Below, piece by piece: positions 26,922 to 36,362 of a stretch of DNA of 64,000 bases. Position 1 is the first letter of the stretch, and the number at the start of each line of letters is the position of its first letter. The notes beneath the pieces are model-generated. The model was not told where the DNA came from and did not search any database. It saw only the letters and a program-made list of their open reading frames with translations. Source of the stretch: Haemophilus parainfluenzae (lineage in GTDB: Bacteria > Pseudomonadota > Gammaproteobacteria > Enterobacterales > Pasteurellaceae); the NCBI RefSeq assembly GCF_900638025.1, contig NZ_LR134481.1, positions 1,938,501 to 2,002,500 on the forward strand, written 5' to 3'. The translations under genes and the position numbers were made by a program.

Positions 26922-26959
26922 TAAAAAGCGGCCAGATTTTAAATCTGACCGCTTTTTTA
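26922..26959 (+). terminator. Terminator after ydiJ
   Basis: AAAAGCGGCCAGATTT pairs with AAATCTGACCGCTTTT, with one mismatch, and a T run follows. It lies 35 bases after the ydiJ stop. The arm resembles but does not match the uptake signal. Confidence 0.85.
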
Positions 26960-27034
26960 CTGCATTTTAAAAATAGAATTAGAGATGCAGATGAGCAAAA
27001 TAAGATAAAGGTGCATTTTCCCTTTCACTGTTCC

Positions 27035-28501
27035 TTATTGATTGAGGTAAAACTCAGTATATACCGGTTCAATAAAGTTAAATTCTGTTTCATTATTAAT
27101 TTTTGACAGTGTTGTCAGCTTCATCGATTTTCTAAATCCTTCTAGAGGTATATTTCTAATTGAATTAGGTAAATTCAAGGCCATACCAATCTCAAAAAGA
27201 TAATCTAGACGTTCAGAATCAGATATATATCCCGCCTGCTCTTCAGTCAATGTATTACGCTTAACAATTGAAACCCTCTTCACTTGCCATACTTTGTTAA
27301 TTATTTTATTACCTTGTTCATCTTGCTCAGCTAATCCTAAAAAAGCGATTTCATTAACAATGTGTTGCAAGCCTTTATATTTCATCTCAAAAGTGTCTTG
27401 TGGTAAATGGTAGTATTTTGCTGTGCCATTTTTAAAACGCTCAAAGTATTCTATTGAACGTACATTTTCGCCCTCTTGTGCATGACCAAGAGAAACTAAC
27501 ATCGTTAAGTCGGTATAAAGTTGTTGCTTCATTCCTGTATAAGGAATTCGGCTTTGTTCTTGCACAAATAAATGCTCTTCCTTAATAAGTGGTGAAGAAA
27601 GTAAATAATTTCCTAACTGCGCATTAAAAAAATCCCGTAACCAAATTGCACCTTGATTTTGTTGGCTAGGCAACAATGCAAATGCGCCAATACCGACTTC
27701 ATCAATTCCGGCTTGATACGGATTCTTCATATTAACTTGATCAAAAAAACCTGGATACAGGGCGTAAGCTCCAAACACAGGACGGCTTTTACCTTCATGT
27801 TTAGCCCAAACTAATGCGTCACGATAACGATGCATTTGATTTATTGCTTCATCTGGTACTAAATCATCTTCACCATCATCGGAATTTAAACGGTATTTTG
27901 CATCAAATAACCAAATAAAACGTTGTTTATTTGGGAAAAGTACTTCTAATAAAATATCTGGCTTTTGCGTATTCAAATAGGACTTAATTTCTGTTTTTTG
28001 ATGAAAAATTGGCTCATGTGCAAGTTTAATTTTCAAACCATCAGGTCTCTCAAAATGAAATGCACCATACATTCCATCTTTCATCATCAAATCAAGTTGA
28101 TCAGAAAACATTAATTTTGCTTTCTGAGAACTGACTTCTTCAAAACCAAGTTCTTCAATTAACAATCGGCGAATAACTAAAAAGCACCACACTTCATAAA
28201 GTTCCGAAAGTGATTTTTGTGAAATTAGGCTCTGATGCGAAAGGACCTTTAAATAAAAACGTAACTCTTGCCAAACATGAAAAATCGTGGAATAACCTGG
28301 TTTCTGTTGCAGTACTAGAGAAATTTTTTCCAATCCTTTGAAAGTCCCAATATCATTAAAAAAAGATAGAGCTTGGAATTGTTTTAATGGTTTTTGCCAA
28401 TTATTCAGCGTATCAAAAAATGCTTGGGAAAGTTGATTTTTGCTTGATTTAGCTAATGTTTGATTGATCTGAGTAAGCTTGTTATCTGTTTCGATAATCA
28501 T
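27035..28501 (-). CDS. PD-(D/E)XK nuclease, C-terminal part of a frameshift-split DUF2357/McrC-like restriction protein
   Basis: This 488-residue frame carries the nuclease domain of a McrC-like restriction subunit. The motif PD (181-182), then DAK (200-202) in FIWLFDAKYR, followed by INQMHRYRDAL, is the PD-(D/E)XK active site with its conserved Q/YRD helix. The ATG at 28501 is probably not the true start. The frame continues upstream without a start (YAVEKKKLSVDTSENRFIKQ), and this joins the end of the 257-residue frame upstream if one base is removed from the run of seven T at 28562-28568. The fused gene would encode 762 residues. The block is AT-rich and lacks a perfect uptake signal. DNA cleavage for a restriction system is inferred. 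Confidence 0.82.
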   Translation of the reverse strand: MIIETDNKLTQINQTLAKSSKNQLSQAFFDTLNNWQKPLKQFQALSFFNDIGTFKGLEKISLVLQQKPGYSTIFHVWQELRFYLKVLSHQSLISQKSLSELYEVWCFLVIRRLLIEELGFEEVSSQKAKLMFSDQLDLMMKDGMYGAFHFERPDGLKIKLAHEPIFHQKTEIKSYLNTQKPDILLEVLFPNKQRFIWLFDAKYRLNSDDGEDDLVPDEAINQMHRYRDALVWAKHEGKSRPVFGAYALYPGFFDQVNMKNPYQAGIDEVGIGAFALLPSQQNQGAIWLRDFFNAQLGNYLLSSPLIKEEHLFVQEQSRIPYTGMKQQLYTDLTMLVSLGHAQEGENVRSIEYFERFKNGTAKYYHLPQDTFEMKYKGLQHIVNEIAFLGLAEQDEQGNKIINKVWQVKRVSIVKRNTLTEEQAGYISDSERLDYLFEIGMALNLPNSIRNIPLEGFRKSMKLTTLSKINNETEFNFIEPVYTEFYLNQ

Positions 28502-28550
28502 TTGTTTAATAAAGCGATTCTCTGACGTATCAACACTTAATTTCTTCTTT

Positions 28551-29324
28551 TCAACAGCGTATTTTTTTATGATGTAACCCGTTTGCTAAATCATTTTTAA
28601 TTCGATGGGTTTGCTTTGCAGACAACTTACCTTTTAAACGTTCCGCTTTTTGATGTAAAGAATAGATCTGTAAACGGTTATGTGGTGAATTTTTAATAAT
28701 TTTTAAAGCTTGACTGAATTGTTGTTGTAATTGCTGAAAATGTGCAAGCCAAAATAGCGGGAAATACCCTTTCTCATTTGTTTTTCGAATGCCCTGCTCT
28801 GTTTTGGCCGTAAGATTAAATCGCCAAAGAGGAAAGGCGTCATCAATAGCTTCATTAATAGGTTCAATATCTTGCTGAAGATCAATCTTTGTTGGTAGCA
28901 CCATAAAAGAAAGCATGATGGAATAAGCTTTTCCTACTTTATCTTCATAATAAATAGGTAAACTTAATTGCCCAATATCATTCCTTGTATTAATTACTCC
29001 AACAAGCATATTAGCAACTTGAGAAAAGCGAAAAGCATCATTAATTAGCACGAGTTTATGACGCAATTCCGCATAATGAACAGGATCACGAAATAGAATT
29101 TCAAAATGGTATTGAGTATTTTCAAAAAAGAGCGGTTGAATTTCATAAGATTTTTGCAAATCACCTGAAATTTCAAATTTTTCAGTTTGATAATGGATAG
29201 AAGCACTTTCTGCCCTGCGTTTTTTTAAGGTTTGTTGATAGCGCGTAGTATTCTTTTCACTATCTTTAACATAAATAGAAAGCTCAAATGCTTCATCTAT
29301 TTGTTGATTAAAAATACAATCCAT
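28551..29324 (-). CDS. DUF2357-type N-terminal part of the split restriction nuclease
   Basis: The 257 residues have no signal or membrane segment. They contain a beta-rich region followed by helices ending SAKQTHRIKNDLANGLHHKK. The reading frame then meets IRC and a stop, caused by the A7 run (T7 on the plus strand) at 28562-28568. With six bases the protein continues YAVEKKKLSVDTSENRF, a linker typical of DUF2357-PD-(D/E)XK proteins, into the nuclease domain. It starts five bases after the AAA+ gene and belongs to the same operon. As written, the two halves are separate. They could be a pseudogene, a phase-off allele or a sequencing error. Confidence 0.78.
   Translation of the reverse strand: MDCIFNQQIDEAFELSIYVKDSEKNTTRYQQTLKKRRAESASIHYQTEKFEISGDLQKSYEIQPLFFENTQYHFEILFRDPVHYAELRHKLVLINDAFRFSQVANMLVGVINTRNDIGQLSLPIYYEDKVGKAYSIMLSFMVLPTKIDLQQDIEPINEAIDDAFPLWRFNLTAKTEQGIRKTNEKGYFPLFWLAHFQQLQQQFSQALKIIKNSPHNRLQIYSLHQKAERLKGKLSAKQTHRIKNDLANGLHHKKIRC
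28562..28568. repeat. Homopolymer run (T7) that splits the restriction nuclease gene
   Basis: The run of seven T on the plus strand (seven A in the coding strand) is the point where the upstream frame terminates and the downstream frame could be joined. Deleting one base gives a continuous frame of 762 codons through both parts. Short A/T runs are prone to slippage in replication and transcription, and also to sequencing error. Confidence 0.85.
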
Positions 29325-29329
29325 TTCCC

Positions 29330-31204
29330 TTATTTCCAGAAATGTGTAAACCCAAACTTCTCTAATTTAGTTTGCATCCAACGAATCTTCGCCTTACTCC
29401 GACATTCTATATTAATAACATCTCCTTCATTTGTTTCTCGGAATAAATCAATACGTTTTTTGCCTTCCCAAATAGCTGATAACTGTTCCTTCATTATCGC
29501 TTCTAAGTTAGTTAATAATGATTTTTCACCATCAAAATCTAATTTTTCTGAGTCACCTTCTATACGAGGCAATACCTTCATCATTAAGAAATCATCCCAA
29601 ACAGATTGTAACTCAATCTCATTTTTTGGATTGATACATTTCACAGAAAGTAGTAATTCATTTAATGCACGATAAGATAATTCAAAAGGTGAATTCTTTA
29701 AAACACTATTTACTTCTGATAGAAATTCACTGCTTTCTTTAACAAAAGATGAAGCAAAATTAAGAGATAAGCTCGCATCGGAATAAATAGGATAGGTAAA
29801 TGTCTTATTTTGGGCGTTAGGCGAGAAATAAGCATTAAAGTCATTTGGATAAAACTCATTAAAGTCGAAGCTTAATGCACGATCTAAAACTTTCCGAGAG
29901 AATCCGTGAGTAGTTTCATCCATATTTACTGTGCCTGCCACAATAAGATTAAATGGAATTGAAATTCCATTTTCTTTAAAATGCTCCCACAATATATCTC
30001 CTTCATCTAATCCCAAATCAGTTGGTTGAATATTTTCAAACACACTTGATTTTAATAAAGGATCGCATTGATATACTTCTCCATTCCATTGACGAGTTTC
30101 TAGTATGGAAAGATAATCCGCAAAATATTGCTCCACTGGCGCCAAGTTCATTTCATCTAAACAAAGCCAATAAGGTTGAATCCTAGTTAATTGCTCAGCC
30201 GTTACTTTACCAGCTACGAGATTAAAACCACTTTCTACAATATGTTTCCAAGCTTGCACAATAAAACGCAACACATCTGTGGTAATGTATTTGGGTTTAC
30301 TCCCTAGATGAGAAATATAACCTAATAAATCGGAAGGCTCATGCCAATCAGGGCGAACAGACACAAGGCAATAATTATCTTTGGCTTGATTATCGGCATT
30401 GGCTAATTTCGCTTGCTCTCGCACAAAGCGAGTCTTGCCCGTACCAGAAATGCCAGCTAGGATTAAGAAGGTTTTGGGAAGTTGAGTAAGTTTTGAATCA
30501 CTATAATTATTTGAAATAAGGTTCTTTGGCTTTTCTTGGCGAACAAAACTTGTAAATGTAAATTTTTCAATGAAATCAAAAGGTGTGATTAAAATCACTT
30601 TTTTTATTTCTGAAGCAGCATAAAGTGTTTGACCAAATGGAGCAGCACTTAAATCACTGGCTTTTTTCTTAATAAACTTACCATCTGATTTCAAAGTAAG
30701 ATCTTGATTGTTTCCATCATAGTGTTTAATTATGTCCGAAACATCAATAGCTTTATCATTAACAAAATCATTACCTGAATTTTCTTGAAGCTCAAATAAC
30801 TCATTAAAAATCACTGGTGTAATTTTATTTTTAAACCATTCAACAGCTTCATTCGTATGAGAAAATGATTTTCTCCAAAATAAAACATTAACAACATGCT
30901 TTGCAGATATCTTATTATTGTTTAAAAAAGTTAATTTAACTTCATTTAGCCAATTTTCAGAAATAAAGCCATACCAAACTAACGGCTCTGCCGTATTTTT
31001 CGTAATTGAAGGCAACAAATAAAATGCTTCATCTACAACATGAGCAAATTCTCTCATATCTGACAAAAGATAACGCCCCTGTTCTTTCCGCTCTTGAACA
31101 CAAAATAAAAAAACAATTAAACCAATAAGCGTATCTGTTTTTTTAGTCCGCTGGTTTAAATACTCTCTTGAATTAAATAGCGTTTCTTTTGAGATATAAG
31201 ACAT
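29330..31204 (-). CDS. McrB-like AAA+ ATPase/GTPase of a restriction system
   Basis: The 624 residues divide into two parts. The N-terminal 230 residues are not recognised, although LFNSREYLNQRTKKTDTLI and FWRKSFSHTNEAVEWF suggest a structured domain, possibly for DNA reading. The C-terminal AAA+ module shows Walker A GISGTGKT (251-258), Walker B-like WLCLDEMNLAPVEQYFADYLS and the sensor region VAGTVNMDETTHGFSRKVLDRA, the McrB pattern. In McrBC such a motor translocates DNA and activates the nuclease partner. Here the partner is the DUF2357/PD-(D/E)XK protein downstream. A good AGGAG site lies at the end of the methyltransferase gene, directly before the ATG. Confidence 0.86.
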   Translation of the reverse strand: MSYISKETLFNSREYLNQRTKKTDTLIGLIVFLFCVQERKEQGRYLLSDMREFAHVVDEAFYLLPSITKNTAEPLVWYGFISENWLNEVKLTFLNNNKISAKHVVNVLFWRKSFSHTNEAVEWFKNKITPVIFNELFELQENSGNDFVNDKAIDVSDIIKHYDGNNQDLTLKSDGKFIKKKASDLSAAPFGQTLYAASEIKKVILITPFDFIEKFTFTSFVRQEKPKNLISNNYSDSKLTQLPKTFLILAGISGTGKTRFVREQAKLANADNQAKDNYCLVSVRPDWHEPSDLLGYISHLGSKPKYITTDVLRFIVQAWKHIVESGFNLVAGKVTAEQLTRIQPYWLCLDEMNLAPVEQYFADYLSILETRQWNGEVYQCDPLLKSSVFENIQPTDLGLDEGDILWEHFKENGISIPFNLIVAGTVNMDETTHGFSRKVLDRALSFDFNEFYPNDFNAYFSPNAQNKTFTYPIYSDASLSLNFASSFVKESSEFLSEVNSVLKNSPFELSYRALNELLLSVKCINPKNEIELQSVWDDFLMMKVLPRIEGDSEKLDFDGEKSLLTNLEAIMKEQLSAIWEGKKRIDLFRETNEGDVINIECRSKAKIRWMQTKLEKFGFTHFWK

Positions 31205-31205
31205 T

Positions 31206-32504
31206 TTATTCTCCTAACACATTTAAAATTTCTTTTACAATTTCATCAATAACTGTAACCGTAACAGAATTCCCTAGCTGTTTAAATGCTTGTGCATTTG
31301 ATACATTAAATTGAAATTCATCAGGAAACCCCTGTAATCTCGCTGCTTCTTTAATAGATAATTTACGCTTAATATCCCATAATTTAGGAACACGATTCGC
31401 AATAATTGTTGGTGCATAAGTATCTAAACAAGCATAAAAAGCTTCTTGAATTTGTGTTTTAGCAAAATCACCTACATGAAATCTTAATGAACCATCAGCT
31501 TTTAAAAAAGAAAATACACCATATTTTCCTTTTTTAGTATTTGGTGCATACATAGAATTATCATGTTGAACTCGTTCAGTTAAATGATAATTTTCAAAAT
31601 GATATGCAATTCTATCTAATTCAAATTTAGGTAATGTTAAAGCTGGATCTTCTAAATCAAGATCTACAATATCTCTTAATGTTGTTTTAGGTGCATTACC
31701 AATAGGAAATCTGAATTTTCCATTATCAATATCACTGCGAATAGCTACACAATACCAGCGCTCTCTAAATTGTGGCACACCAAAATGATAGCTATTCAAA
31801 ATAGTCCAGTAAGTATTATACCCAGCTTCATTTAATGCACTCAATGCGATATGCATTGTGTTTCCTTTATCATGAGATTTAAAACCTTTTACATTTTCTA
31901 ATAATGCTACCTTAGGCTTTTTAGCTTCTAAAATTCTTAAAACATCAAAAAATAATGTTCCACGAGTTTTATCTTCAAATCCTTGCGTTTTTCCTGCATA
32001 ACTAAATGGCTGGCAAGGAAACCCAGCTAATAAAACATCATGTTCTGGAATATCGTTTTCACTAATTTTTGTAATATCGCCAAAAGGCGTTTCGGCATGA
32101 TTTAAACAATATGTTTTTTGAGCAAAACTATCAAACTCTGATGAAAATACACATACACCATTATTTACTTGAGCACCTAATCTAATCCCTCCAATACCTG
32201 CAAAAAGGTCAATAAATCTAAATCTAGCCTTTTGAGTTGGCTTTAATTTTAAATCAGAATAAATAAGTTCAAAAAAATCACTCTCTTTCTCATATAACTT
32301 ATTAGACTTTAGGATATTTATTACTTCTTTTTTCAATTCTTTAGCGTTTTTAATCTCTCTTTTAGCGAATAAATCACTATCTGTCGCAAGAGCATGTAGC
32401 CATTGTTCAATAACAGAATTTGGCATAGTTCCTTCAGGGCTATGCTGTATAGCTAAGGGGTGTAATAATTCTACTATTTTGGAATATTTATTATCTGATT
32501 TCAT
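31206..32504 (-). CDS. DNA (cytosine-5) methyltransferase of a restriction-modification system
   Basis: This enzyme transfers a methyl group from SAM to C5 of cytosine. The 432 residues begin with about 95 residues of unrecognised extension. The C5 family motifs follow in order: I (IDLFAGIGGIRLG, 98-110), IV (GFPCQPFSYAG, catalytic C164), VI (LLENVKGF, 202-208), VIII (FRERWYCVAIR) and IX-X (RLQGFPDEFQF, FKQLGNSVTV). The target-recognition region between VIII and IX gives no clue to the recognised site. It is the first gene of the operon, and its stop codon lies one base from the ATPase start. No strong ribosome-binding site is seen. It should protect host DNA from the two downstream subunits. 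Confidence 0.92.
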   Translation of the reverse strand: MKSDNKYSKIVELLHPLAIQHSPEGTMPNSVIEQWLHALATDSDLFAKREIKNAKELKKEVINILKSNKLYEKESDFFELIYSDLKLKPTQKARFRFIDLFAGIGGIRLGAQVNNGVCVFSSEFDSFAQKTYCLNHAETPFGDITKISENDIPEHDVLLAGFPCQPFSYAGKTQGFEDKTRGTLFFDVLRILEAKKPKVALLENVKGFKSHDKGNTMHIALSALNEAGYNTYWTILNSYHFGVPQFRERWYCVAIRSDIDNGKFRFPIGNAPKTTLRDIVDLDLEDPALTLPKFELDRIAYHFENYHLTERVQHDNSMYAPNTKKGKYGVFSFLKADGSLRFHVGDFAKTQIQEAFYACLDTYAPTIIANRVPKLWDIKRKLSIKEAARLQGFPDEFQFNVSNAQAFKQLGNSVTVTVIDEIVKEILNVLGE

Positions 32505-32524
32505 AATTTACATTTTATATAATC

Positions 32525-32547
32525 AGGGGCGTATTCAATACGCCCCT
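32525..32547 (-). terminator. GC-rich palindrome, probable valS terminator
   Basis: AGGGGCGTATT and its exact complement surround a central C. It lies 16 bases after the valS stop and 21 bases upstream of the methyltransferase start. It probably ends valS mRNA before the restriction-modification genes. The T run is weak. Confidence 0.6.
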
Positions 32548-32563
32548 ACATTTTATTACCGCC

Positions 32564-35428
32564 TTATAAGGATTCAATCGCTTTATACTGCTCTTGGATT
32601 TTTTCTAATCCAGATTGGTATTCCGCTTGTTTTTCGCGTTCTTTTGCAATCACCGCTTCTGGTGCTTTAGCCACGAAAGCTTCGTTGCTGAGTTTATTTT
32701 CGATGCGTTTAACTTCGTTTTGATATTTTTCAATCTCTTTGGTTAAACGGGCAAGCTCTGCTTCTTTATTGATAAAGCCAGCCATTGGCACGAGTAATTC
32801 CGCATTGCCGACGAGTTTTGCTACCGCAAGTGGTGCTGTTTCGTTTGCGGCTAACACTTGAACGTTATCTAATTTCGCCATGGCTTTTAAAAGAGCGGTC
32901 TGTTTTTCAAGAATTTTTGCGTTTTCTGCGCTTAAATTACGGAATAACAGATCTAAGCCTTTACTTGGTGCGATGTTGCTTTCTGCACGAATATTACGCA
33001 CCGCAACGATCACTTCTTTTAACCATTCAATTTCAGCTTCTGCTTCTGGATCAAAACCGTTTTCTTCCACTTGTGGGAAAGGTTGTAACATAATGCTGTC
33101 TGCCGTAATGTCCACAAACCCTTTCACTTTTTGCCAAATTTCTTCGGTAATAAATGGAATAAGTGGATGTGCTAAACGTAATAATTTTTCTAACACATGA
33201 ACCAAGGTTTGGCTTGCCGCACGGATTTGTGCTGCATTGCCGTTTGCAAATACTGGTTTAGTCAATTCTAAATACCAGTCACAGAATTGGTTCCAAGTGA
33301 ATTCATAAATTGCATTTGCACAAAGATCGAAACGATATTGGCTTAATGAATTACGGAAAGTTTCCACTGTGCGATTGAATTCCGATTGAATCCAACGATC
33401 GGCTAATGAGAACTCGATCTCACCTTCGCTTAAGTCTAATTTTTCATTCGTTAATACGAAACGGCTTGCATTCCACAATTTATTACAGAAGTTACGGTAG
33501 CCTTCTAAACGTTTCATATCCCAGTTGATATCACGACCGTTTGAAGCCAATGCCGCTAATGTGAAACGTAATGCGTCTGTACCGTGAGCGGCAATGCCCT
33601 CTGCGAATTCTTTGCGAGTCGCTTTAGCAATTTTCTCTGCCAATTGCGGTTGCATCATGTTGCCGGTACGTTTTTCAAGTAAATCTTCAAGGCTGATACC
33701 GTCAATCATATCGATTGGGTCAAGTACGTTACCTTTCGATTTCGACATTTTTTGGCCTTGCTCATCACGAATTAAGCCTGTTACATACACCGTTTTGAAT
33801 GGTACTTGTGGTTTGCCATTTTCATCTTTCACAAAGTGCATCGTAAACATAATCATACGAGCAACCCAGAAGAAGATGATGTCAAAACCGGTGATTAACA
33901 CATCCGTTGGGTGGAACATTTTGAGCTCTTTGGTTTGCTCTGGCCAACCTAAAGTTGAGAACGTCCATAAGCCTGATGAGAACCACGTATCTAACACATC
34001 TTCATCTTGTTTAAGTTCAACCGCAGAATCTAAGTTGTATTTTGACCGCACTTCTGCTTCGTTACGCGCAACATAAACGTTACCTTCCGCGTCATACCAC
34101 GCAGGAATACGGTGTCCCCACCAAAGTTGGCGAGAAATACACCAATCTTGAATATCACGCATCCAAGAGAAGTAAAGGTTTTCATATTGTTTCGGCACGA
34201 ATTGGATTTCACCATCTTCTACCGCTTTAATCGCCACATCAGCAAGCGGCTTCACGCTCACATACCATTGGTCGGTTAACATCGGCTCGATTGGCACACC
34301 ACCACGGTCGCCATAAGGCACTTTCAAATCGTGTGGTTTAATTTCATCTAATAAACCCAGCGCTTCAAAATCTGCTACGATTTTCTTACGCGCTGCAAAA
34401 CGCTCTAAGCCACGGTAATCCGCAGGAATCGTCGCTTCATAGCCAGCAAGTGGTTTGCCGTCAGTACCGATAATTTCCGCTTCATCACGAATATCCGCAT
34501 TTAAAGTTAACACGTTAACCATCGGCAAGCTGTGACGTTTACCGACTTCATAGTCGTTGAAGTCATGCGCAGAGGTGATTTTCACCACACCTGTACCGAA
34601 TTCACGATCAACGTATTCATCGGCAATAATCGGAATTTCACGATTTGCCAACGGAAGAACCACGGTTTTACCGATTAAAGATTGGTAACGTTCATCTTCA
34701 GGATGCACCGCAACCGCTGTATCGCCCAACATGGTTTCTGGACGCGTGGTTGCCACCACTAAATAATCCTTACCATCTGCCGTTTTTGCACCGTTAGCTA
34801 ACGGGTAACGGAAATGCCAAAGAGAACCTTTACTCTCTTTGTTTTCCACCTCTAAATCAGAAATCGCGGTGTGAAGTTTTGGATCCCAGTTTACTAAGCG
34901 TTTGCCACGGTAAATTAAACCTTCTTCATGCAAGCGAACAAACACTTCTTTTACCGCGTTAGATAAACCGTCATCCATGGTAAAACGCTCACGTTCCCAG
35001 TCGATTGAGTTACCTAAACGGCGCATTTGTTGGCTGATTGTGCCACCAGAATAGGCTTTCCAATCCCAAATTTTATTGATGAAAGCTTCGCGACCATAAT
35101 CATGACGAGTTTTGCCTTCTTCTGCGGCAATTTTACGCTCTACCACCATTTGGGTCGCAATACCCGCGTGGTCTGTCCCCGCTTGCCATAAGGTATTATG
35201 ACCTTCCATACGGTTAAAACGGATTAAAGTATCCATTAAGGTTTGTTGGAAAGCATGCCCCATGTGTAGGGAACCCGTTACATTTGGTGGCGGAATTGCA
35301 ATGCAATAGCTTGGCGCGTTTTCATTTTCAGACGGTTTAAAATAACCGCGTTCTTCCCAATGTTGATAAAGGGCTTGTTCTACCGCAGACGGATTAAAAC
35401 GGTCTGCCATTTCGAATTTTTGTGTCAT
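32564..35428 (-). CDS. valS: Valyl-tRNA synthetase
   Basis: This cytoplasmic class I aminoacyl-tRNA synthetase charges tRNA-Val and edits misactivated threonine. The 954 residues are the usual length. The HIGH motif appears as [16 protein letters not shown] (H-M-G-H), and KMSKS appears in [14 protein letters not shown]. The editing domain lies between them ([19 protein letters not shown]). A C-terminal coiled coil ([25 protein letters not shown]) is typical of ValRS. In the Rd strain of H. influenzae, as I recall, the HindIII restriction-modification genes lie next to valS. Here a different restriction system sits there. Confidence 0.98.
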   Translation of the reverse strand: MTQKFEMADRFNPSAVEQALYQHWEERGYFKPSENENAPSYCIAIPPPNVTGSLHMGHAFQQTLMDTLIRFNRMEGHNTLWQAGTDHAGIATQMVVERKIAAEEGKTRHDYGREAFINKIWDWKAYSGGTISQQMRRLGNSIDWERERFTMDDGLSNAVKEVFVRLHEEGLIYRGKRLVNWDPKLHTAISDLEVENKESKGSLWHFRYPLANGAKTADGKDYLVVATTRPETMLGDTAVAVHPEDERYQSLIGKTVVLPLANREIPIIADEYVDREFGTGVVKITSAHDFNDYEVGKRHSLPMVNVLTLNADIRDEAEIIGTDGKPLAGYEATIPADYRGLERFAARKKIVADFEALGLLDEIKPHDLKVPYGDRGGVPIEPMLTDQWYVSVKPLADVAIKAVEDGEIQFVPKQYENLYFSWMRDIQDWCISRQLWWGHRIPAWYDAEGNVYVARNEAEVRSKYNLDSAVELKQDEDVLDTWFSSGLWTFSTLGWPEQTKELKMFHPTDVLITGFDIIFFWVARMIMFTMHFVKDENGKPQVPFKTVYVTGLIRDEQGQKMSKSKGNVLDPIDMIDGISLEDLLEKRTGNMMQPQLAEKIAKATRKEFAEGIAAHGTDALRFTLAALASNGRDINWDMKRLEGYRNFCNKLWNASRFVLTNEKLDLSEGEIEFSLADRWIQSEFNRTVETFRNSLSQYRFDLCANAIYEFTWNQFCDWYLELTKPVFANGNAAQIRAASQTLVHVLEKLLRLAHPLIPFITEEIWQKVKGFVDITADSIMLQPFPQVEENGFDPEAEAEIEWLKEVIVAVRNIRAESNIAPSKGLDLLFRNLSAENAKILEKQTALLKAMAKLDNVQVLAANETAPLAVAKLVGNAELLVPMAGFINKEAELARLTKEIEKYQNEVKRIENKLSNEAFVAKAPEAVIAKEREKQAEYQSGLEKIQEQYKAIESL

Positions 35429-35484
35429 TGTTGCTCTCTTTAATGTAAGGGGAAATTAACACTATATTTACCTTAAATATAATA

Positions 35485-35958
35485 TTAACTATGTTCTTTA
35501 GTTGTTAGCTTGTAGATGGCCAACGCAGGAATACAAAGATAGTAGATATTCAATAATATTTTCAAGTGCACTGATATGCTATTTAACGAGACTAGAGACA
35601 TAAATATTGCAATCTGAAATGCCCCTAAAGAAAAAGAAATAGCTTTCTCATTATCAGATAAACCATGAAAAATAGACAATAAATACACAATAAACATAGA
35701 TGCCAAAAGGGAAAGTGTAATATAACAATATTCTATACTTCCTAGTGTCCCTATATTATTTTTAGAAGTATCCAATCGTGATACAGGTTCAATAAAAGTA
35801 AGCATTTGTATCAATATAGATAAAAATATTACAACAAATGCAGGCCAAACAGCCCTATAGTTTCTCTTTTCAAAAAATATGAAAACACCCAAAATCCCAA
35901 CAAAACTCAAAAGAGATATCATGGTTAACATAAGATTAGGGTAAAACATATTATCCAT
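35485..35958 (-). CDS. Small predicted inner-membrane protein, unknown function
   Basis: I do not recognise this 157-residue protein. Four or five hydrophobic segments are visible: LMLTMISLLSFVGILGVFIFF, AVWPAFVVIFLSILIQML, YCYITLSLLASMFIVYLLSIF, FSLGAFQIAIFMSLVSL and ILLNIYYLCIPALAIYKL. These make it a compact multi-spanning membrane protein with a short charged end. It lies between valS and yqfB on the same strand. The coding bias is AT-rich. Association with the restriction block is not supported, because valS separates them. It could be a recent or lineage-specific acquisition. Confidence 0.7.
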   Translation of the reverse strand: MDNMFYPNLMLTMISLLSFVGILGVFIFFEKRNYRAVWPAFVVIFLSILIQMLTFIEPVSRLDTSKNNIGTLGSIEYCYITLSLLASMFIVYLLSIFHGLSDNEKAISFSLGAFQIAIFMSLVSLNSISVHLKILLNIYYLCIPALAIYKLTTKEHS

Positions 35959-35977
35959 CTTAATTTATAATCTTTTA

Positions 35978-36286
35978 TTACTCTACTAACTGAAATTCAA
36001 TTACCCAAAACTCACTTTGATTTGGATAAATCGTTTTAATCACATCTTTCAATTCCACCAAACTCATATTCTCCTGCTTCGCATGCTGCTCCGTCAGTTC
36101 ATCAAGAGTAATTGGCGATACACTTAATACTTCAATCGTGCAGAAATATTGGTTATCTTCAAAGCGACCAACACGTAGAATATCGCCTGCTTTAAAATGG
36201 CTTTCCGATTTATCTCGAATCGTGATGGTTTTACGCCCGGCGTGAATATCAGCTTCGAACCGCTGATAAAAGGTAATATCGTTCAT
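35978..36286 (-). CDS. yqfB: N4-acetylcytidine amidohydrolase YqfB (ASCH domain)
   Basis: The 102-residue ASCH-domain protein follows E. coli YqfB almost throughout: [20 protein letters not shown] at the start, then [16 protein letters not shown] and [20 protein letters not shown]. coli YqfB hydrolyses the acetyl group from N4-acetylcytidine. The fold resembles RNA-binding PUA domains. The reaction is transferred from the family; the match itself is plain. It lies 19 bases upstream of the membrane-protein gene on the same strand. Confidence 0.92.
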   Translation of the reverse strand: MNDITFYQRFEADIHAGRKTITIRDKSESHFKAGDILRVGRFEDNQYFCTIEVLSVSPITLDELTEQHAKQENMSLVELKDVIKTIYPNQSEFWVIEFQLVE

Positions 36287-36320
36287 AAAGTGCAGTCACA
36301 AAAAATCTATTTTTTAATTT

Positions 36321-36345
36321 TGAGGGCGAATTGAGCACGCCCTCA
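36321..36345 (-). terminator. Palindrome after the lipoprotein gene, probable terminator
   Basis: TGAGGGCG pairs with CGCCCTCA around a nine-base loop, with an A/T-rich stretch after it on the minus strand. It lies 18 bases after the lipoprotein stop and before yqfB. It is similar in sequence to palindromes at 32525 and 39757. Confidence 0.6.
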
Positions 36346-36362
36346 TATTGGTAAGAATGAGA

